From assembly GCF_041380015.1 (NCBI RefSeq), contig NZ_CP159978.1: 64,000 nt of DNA; one strand, written 5' to 3'. Positions 60,249-64,000 of this stretch are shown in pieces (position 1 is the first letter of the stretch; every line of letters begins with the position of its first letter). A model generated the notes under the pieces. It saw nothing but the letters and a program-made list of their open reading frames with translations. It had not been told where the DNA came from and made no database searches. A program made the translations under genes and the position numbers. The stretch is from Buchananella felis. Its GTDB lineage: Bacteria > Actinomycetota > Actinomycetes > Actinomycetales > Actinomycetaceae.

Positions 60249-62801
60249 ATGTTGGTGGGCCCATCTAACATGTCGGACGTGCCCAATGATTACAACGCTC
60301 GCCATCTTTCCGTCCTGGAGGGGCTGGAGGCCGTCCGCAAGCGCCCGGCCATGTACATCGGCTCCACCGATGACCGTGGCCTGATGCACTGCATCTGGGA
60401 GATCATCGACAACGCGGTGGACGAGGCCCTGGAGGGCCACGCCAAGACCATCAAGGTCACCGTGCACGAGGACGCCTCCATCGAGGTGAGCGACGACGGG
60501 CGTGGCATCCCCGTGGACATCGTGCCGGGCGTGGGCCTGTCCGGCGTCGAGGTGGTCTACACCAAGCTGCACGCGGGCGGAAAGTTCGGTGGCGGCTCCT
60601 ACGGCTCCACCGGCGGCCTGCACGGCGTGGGCGCCTCCGTGGTCAACGCCCTGTCCGTGCGCGTGGACGTGGAGGTCACGCGCGCCAGCAAGGTGCACGC
60701 GATGAGCTTCCACCGGGGCGAGCCCGGCGTCTACGACGACGCCGCCGGGGTGAGCCCGGACAACGCCTTCACCCCCTTCGTGGAGAACTCCGAGCTGCGC
60801 ATCGTCGGCAAGGCCAAGCGTGGCGTGACCGGCACCCGGGTGCGGTTCTGGCCCGACCCGCAGATCTTTGCCCACCCGGAGGCCGTTGACCTCAAGCGCC
60901 TGCTGGACCGCGCCCGCCAGACCTCCTTCCTGGTGCCCGGCCTGACCATCGTGGTGCGCGACGAGCGGCCCGGCGCGGCGGCCAGCCTGCGCCCGGTGAA
61001 GGCCACCGCCCCGGTGGTGGCCGGCCCCGCCGAGGACGACGAGCTGCTGGACGACGCTGCCGACGAGGCCGAGGAGAGCCCGGCCGGCGAGGCGGAGCAG
61101 GAGGCGACCGGCGAGGCGGGAGAGGCGGTGGCCGACGTTGCGCCTGCGCCCTTGCAAAAGAGCGGCGACTTCCTGGCCGCCGGTTCGGGGCGCGGCGGCG
61201 CGCCGGGGGCGGACCTGGACGATGACGACGAGGAGGACCTGTTCGCCGCCTTCTCCCGCCCGGTCGGCTTCGCCGCCGGTCCCGACGTGGTGGCCCTGCC
61301 CGCCGAATCCGCCGAGCCCGCCGCCGGTGACGCGGACGCGGGCGAAGTGGGCGACGCGGGTGGAGCGGAGGCGGGCGCGGCGCCGACCACCGTGGCAGAG
61401 GTGGACGAGCCCTACGAGGAGACCTTCCGCAACGACGGCGGCGTGGTGGACTTCGTGGACTACCTGGCCCCCGACTCCGCCGTGAGCGACACGCTGCGCC
61501 TGAAGGGCAGCGGCACGTTCGTGGAGCAGGTCCAGCAGCTCCACGACGGCAAGCTGCGCGCCGTGGACGTGGAGCGCACCTGCGAGGTGGAGTGCGCGGT
61601 GCGCTGGGGCGTCGGCTATGAGACGCACGTGCAGTCCTTCGTCAACATCGTGGTCACCCCCAAGGGCGGCACCCACCTGACCGGATTCGAGGCCGGCCTG
61701 GTCAAGGCCGTGCGCAAGCAGATCGACGCCCAGCCGCGCCGCTTCGGCATCAAGCCGAAGGACCCGCGCGTGGAGAAGGACGACATGCTAGCCGGCCTGA
61801 CCGCCGTGGTCACCGTGCGCCTGGAGGAGCCGCAGTTCGAAGGCCAGACCAAGGAGGTCCTGGGCACTCCGCAGGTGCGCGCGATCGTGACCAAGGTGGT
61901 TGCCGACGGGCTCTCGGAGTTCTTCGCCTCCACCAAGGGCGCCGCCAAGGCGCAGGCCGGGTCGGTGCTGGAGAAGATCGTGGGGGAGATGCGGGCGCGC
62001 GTCTCCGCCCGCACCCAAAAGGAGATCTCCCGGCGCAAGAACGCCCTGGAGAACTCCTCGCTGCCCACCAAGCTGGCCGACTGCCGCTCCAACGACGTCG
62101 CCTCCTCCGAGCTGTTCATCGTGGAGGGAGACTCCGCGCTCGGCACCGCCAAGCTGGCGCGCTCCTCCGACTACCAGGCGCTCTTGCCGATCCGAGGCAA
62201 GATCCTCAACGTCCAAAAGTCCAGCCAGGCGGACATGCTCTCCAACGCCGAGTGCGCCGCGATCATCCAGGTGATCGGCGCCGGCTCGGGCCGCTCCTTC
62301 GACCTGAGCCAGGCCCGCTACGGCAAGGTGATCCTGATGACGGACGCCGACGTGGACGGCGCCCACATCCGCACCCTGCTGCTCACGCTGTTCTTCCGCT
62401 ACATGCGGCCACTGATCGAGGCCGGGCGGGTGTACGCGGCCGTCCCGCCGCTGCACCGCATCGAGGTCAACGGCGCGGGGCGCCGCAAGGGGGAGGTCAT
62501 CTACACCTACTCCGAGGCGGAGCTGCACCGGCACCTGACGCGCCTGCGCAAGGCCGGGCGCACCTACAAGGAGCCGATCCAGCGCTACAAGGGCCTGGGT
62601 GAGATGGACGCGCACCAGCTGGCCGAGACCACGATGGAACCCGCCCACCGCACCCTGCGCCGCATCACCATCAAGGACGAGGAAGCGGTGCTGGCCGCAG
62701 AAAAGACCTTCGACCTACTGATGGGCTCCGCCGTGCCGCCGCGCCGTGACTTCATCATCGAGGGCGCCGCCGTGCTGGACCGCGACAGCATCGACGCCTA
62801 G
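60249..62801 (+). CDS. parE: DNA topoisomerase IV / gyrase subunit B with acidic insert
   Basis: 850 residues from ATG 60249, behind GGGAG; ATG 60270 would remove seven. The GHKL ATPase (IIDNAVDEAL, SDDGRGIP, GLHGVGASVVNALS), the transducer, the TOPRIM domain (EGDSALGTAK, DADVDGAHI) and the tail end IEGAAVLDRD are complete. An acidic, Glu/Asp/Ala-rich insert of about 140 residues (about 245-385) splits the transducer domain. The order rpoD, small protein, parE is the same as in Streptomyces, which favours ParE over GyrB. It relaxes and decatenates DNA with ParC. Confidence 0.9.
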   Translation: MLVGPSNMSDVPNDYNARHLSVLEGLEAVRKRPAMYIGSTDDRGLMHCIWEIIDNAVDEALEGHAKTIKVTVHEDASIEVSDDGRGIPVDIVPGVGLSGVEVVYTKLHAGGKFGGGSYGSTGGLHGVGASVVNALSVRVDVEVTRASKVHAMSFHRGEPGVYDDAAGVSPDNAFTPFVENSELRIVGKAKRGVTGTRVRFWPDPQIFAHPEAVDLKRLLDRARQTSFLVPGLTIVVRDERPGAAASLRPVKATAPVVAGPAEDDELLDDAADEAEESPAGEAEQEATGEAGEAVADVAPAPLQKSGDFLAAGSGRGGAPGADLDDDDEEDLFAAFSRPVGFAAGPDVVALPAESAEPAAGDADAGEVGDAGGAEAGAAPTTVAEVDEPYEETFRNDGGVVDFVDYLAPDSAVSDTLRLKGSGTFVEQVQQLHDGKLRAVDVERTCEVECAVRWGVGYETHVQSFVNIVVTPKGGTHLTGFEAGLVKAVRKQIDAQPRRFGIKPKDPRVEKDDMLAGLTAVVTVRLEEPQFEGQTKEVLGTPQVRAIVTKVVADGLSEFFASTKGAAKAQAGSVLEKIVGEMRARVSARTQKEISRRKNALENSSLPTKLADCRSNDVASSELFIVEGDSALGTAKLARSSDYQALLPIRGKILNVQKSSQADMLSNAECAAIIQVIGAGSGRSFDLSQARYGKVILMTDADVDGAHIRTLLLTLFFRYMRPLIEAGRVYAAVPPLHRIEVNGAGRRKGEVIYTYSEAELHRHLTRLRKAGRTYKEPIQRYKGLGEMDAHQLAETTMEPAHRTLRRITIKDEEAVLAAEKTFDLLMGSAVPPRRDFIIEGAAVLDRDSIDA

Positions 62802-62852
62802 CGTCGGCCGCCGCCGGTTGGCGGCCCGGAAAGAGCTGGGGCGAAAGTCCCC

Positions 62853-62858
62853 TAGAAT
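62853..62858 (+). promoter_or_regulatory. -10 box TAGAAT, leaderless-type
   Basis: TAGAAT, then 7 nt, then ATG 62866. Confidence 0.5.
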
Positions 62859-62865
62859 CGGGGGC

Positions 62866-63900
62866 ATGAATAGCGGCCTGCTTTCGGCTTTGGCAGCCCC
62901 CACCGAGGTCCAGCTGCCCCCGGCCCACCTGGGTCTGTCCTGGCGTACCCCCGCCCGGGCCGATCGCGCCCAGATGACCCGCCTGCTGGTGACCGGCCAG
63001 CTGGCCGACGCCCCGGTCAGGCCCGAGCCGATCACCACCGTGGACACCCTGCTGGAGGACCTGGCTGCGGGCCGCGCCGACGCCGTGGCCGGCTTCGACG
63101 AGGCCGGCACCCTGCGCGCCCTGGGCCAGGTCAGGACCGTGCCGGTCGAGGCCGGGCGGGCCCGGGCAGAGATCTCCGCTACCGTCTCGCCCTGCTGGCG
63201 CGGGCGCGGCATCGGCCGCGAGCTGATCGGTTGGCAGGACCAGCGCGCCCGCCAGCTGCTGGCCGAGCAGATCAAGGAGCACGACGACGTCACCAGCGCC
63301 GTGGTGGCCGTGTTCGTGGACGAGCACCAGGTGGATCGCCGCCGCCTCTACGCCGCGGCCGGTTTCGCCCCGGCCCGCACCTACGTCCGGCTGAGCCGCT
63401 CCCTGGAGCAGCCCGTGCCGGTGGAGCCCACTCCCACTGGTTTGCGCCTGGTGGCGTGGGACGACGTTGCGCTCGAGCGGATCGAGGCGGCGCACCGGGT
63501 CGCGTTCGGCACCCCCGGGGTGCCCGACCGCAACTACACCTCCCTGTGGCAGCGGGCGATTAGGACGGTGGAGCCGTCGCTGTCCCGCGTGGCCGTGTGC
63601 GAGGAGAGCGGTGAGGTGGCCGGCTACATCCTGCAGTCCCTGCTGCCGTGGACCTGGCACGCGCTGGGCCGGCCGGAGTGCTTCACCTCCCTGCTGGGAG
63701 TCATGCCCGACTTCCGCCACCTGGGCACCGCGCGCGCCCTGCTCACCGCGGGCCTGACGGAGGCCGCCAGGCAGGGATTCGTGCAGGCGGCGCTGAACGC
63801 GGACACCGAGAACCTGACGGGGGCCACGAGCTTCTACGAGCGGTTGGGTTACGTGACTGAGCGACGCCGCAGCCTTTATCTGCTTGACTTGACTCAATGA
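62866..63900 (+). CDS. double GNAT acetyltransferase-like protein
   Basis: 344 residues in two GNAT units. The first has an acetyl-CoA loop CWRGRGIGREL (about 107-117). The second has LGVMPDFRHLGTARALL and a C-terminal ATSFYERLGY. It may acetylate a small molecule or protein. ATG 62866 is fixed by the preceding box. The next gene starts in its stop codon. Confidence 0.88.
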   Translation: MNSGLLSALAAPTEVQLPPAHLGLSWRTPARADRAQMTRLLVTGQLADAPVRPEPITTVDTLLEDLAAGRADAVAGFDEAGTLRALGQVRTVPVEAGRARAEISATVSPCWRGRGIGRELIGWQDQRARQLLAEQIKEHDDVTSAVVAVFVDEHQVDRRRLYAAAGFAPARTYVRLSRSLEQPVPVEPTPTGLRLVAWDDVALERIEAAHRVAFGTPGVPDRNYTSLWQRAIRTVEPSLSRVAVCEESGEVAGYILQSLLPWTWHALGRPECFTSLLGVMPDFRHLGTARALLTAGLTEAARQGFVQAALNADTENLTGATSFYERLGYVTERRRSLYLLDLTQ

Positions 63901-64000
63901 GAAAAGCGCCCTTCTTCCCGCTTTCTGCCGACGTGCAGGCATACGGCCTGACCTGGCGGCTGCTTGGCGAACCCGACGCGGTGGCCGTATCGCGCGTCGT
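63897..64000 (+). CDS. start of an unknown gene, coupled to GNAT
   Basis: ATG 63897 overlaps the GNAT stop (ATGA). 34 codons are visible (starts MRKAPFFPLSADVQAYG) before the window ends. Too short to name. Confidence 0.7.
   Translation, partial: MRKAPFFPLSADVQAYGLTWRLLGEPDAVAVSRV

Noticed and set aside
60156..61676. 506-codon open frame on the minus strand opposite parE
   Set aside because: It is a shadow of high-GC codon bias in parE; it has no domain sense or ribosome site, and the plus strand has a complete topoisomerase.
1..64000. Prophage or insertion sequence
   Set aside because: I saw no integrase, transposase, capsid or terminase sequence and no flanking target duplications.
1..64000. 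tRNA or rRNA genes
   Set aside because: I found no stretch with tRNA-like arms or conserved rRNA words in the gaps that I read.

Overview
This window looks like a high-GC Gram-positive chromosome, most likely a member of the Actinomycetales (Actinomyces/Schaalia-like). The evidence is the very high GC, Shine-Dalgarno starts mixed with many leaderless starts, a DipZ-type fusion, DUF3043 and DUF7455 proteins, a PPi-type phosphofructokinase, class II DAHP synthase, a PASTA kinase beside an Rv2175c-type DNA-binding protein, and the rpoD - DUF7455 - parE order. No rRNA, tRNA, CRISPR array, prophage or intact insertion sequence was recognised.

Layout. 1-7.8 kb is a defence island: the start of a leftward operon with a SNF2-type helicase and an N6-adenine methylase, as in class 1 DISARM (the methylase runs off the left edge), then a rightward hipBA toxin-antitoxin pair behind three phased operators. 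8.0-12.7 kb holds a redox module (Met-rich thioredoxin lipoprotein, DipZ), a two-component system and a lipoprotein. 12.7-16.1 kb is a polymorphic-toxin locus: a T7SS-type toxin with an HNH-like C-terminus, broken by a stop codon, followed by two tandem immunity-like genes. 16.3-27.3 kb carries a nonsense-interrupted TMEM175 channel gene, small membrane proteins, NDH-2, a PQ-loop protein, deoD, a methionine/alanine transporter with its 50-residue small subunit, a HAD phosphatase, a thioredoxin, an SpoU methylase and pyrD. 27.6-31.6 kb is an Fbp-type ferric iron ABC operon with a candidate DtxR/IdeR box.

32-45 kb is mostly housekeeping: DUF3043, M20 dipeptidase, ErpA, FKBP lipoprotein, SOD, a receiver-like protein with trpD, an exonuclease/GIY-YIG fusion, PlsC, PPi-PFK and class II DAHP synthase. 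45.1-52.7 kb is an accessory insertion in this conserved block: a SIR2-domain defence candidate with a small upstream gene, and a large SpaA-repeat adhesin interrupted by an amber codon. 53.2-64 kb returns to core genes: PASTA kinase, Rv2175c-like protein, polyprenyl synthetase, universal stress protein, rpoD with a histone-like repeat extension, DUF7455, parE with an acidic insert, a double GNAT and the start of one more gene.

Points of most interest: (i) three intergenic elements, each built from inverted sets of words repeated at exactly 20 bp, with the same architecture but a different word at each locus; (ii) three 60-61 bp phased operators ahead of hipBA, between it and the DISARM-like operon; (iii) an immunity-gene duplication with a substitution hotspot; (iv) three in-frame nonsense codons, all explicable as CAA/CAG to TAA/TAG, in a toxin, a channel and an adhesin; (v) a recurring TAnnnT box placed 6-7 nt before start codons; and (vi) a strongly recurrent ACGACGYTSCC oligomer.
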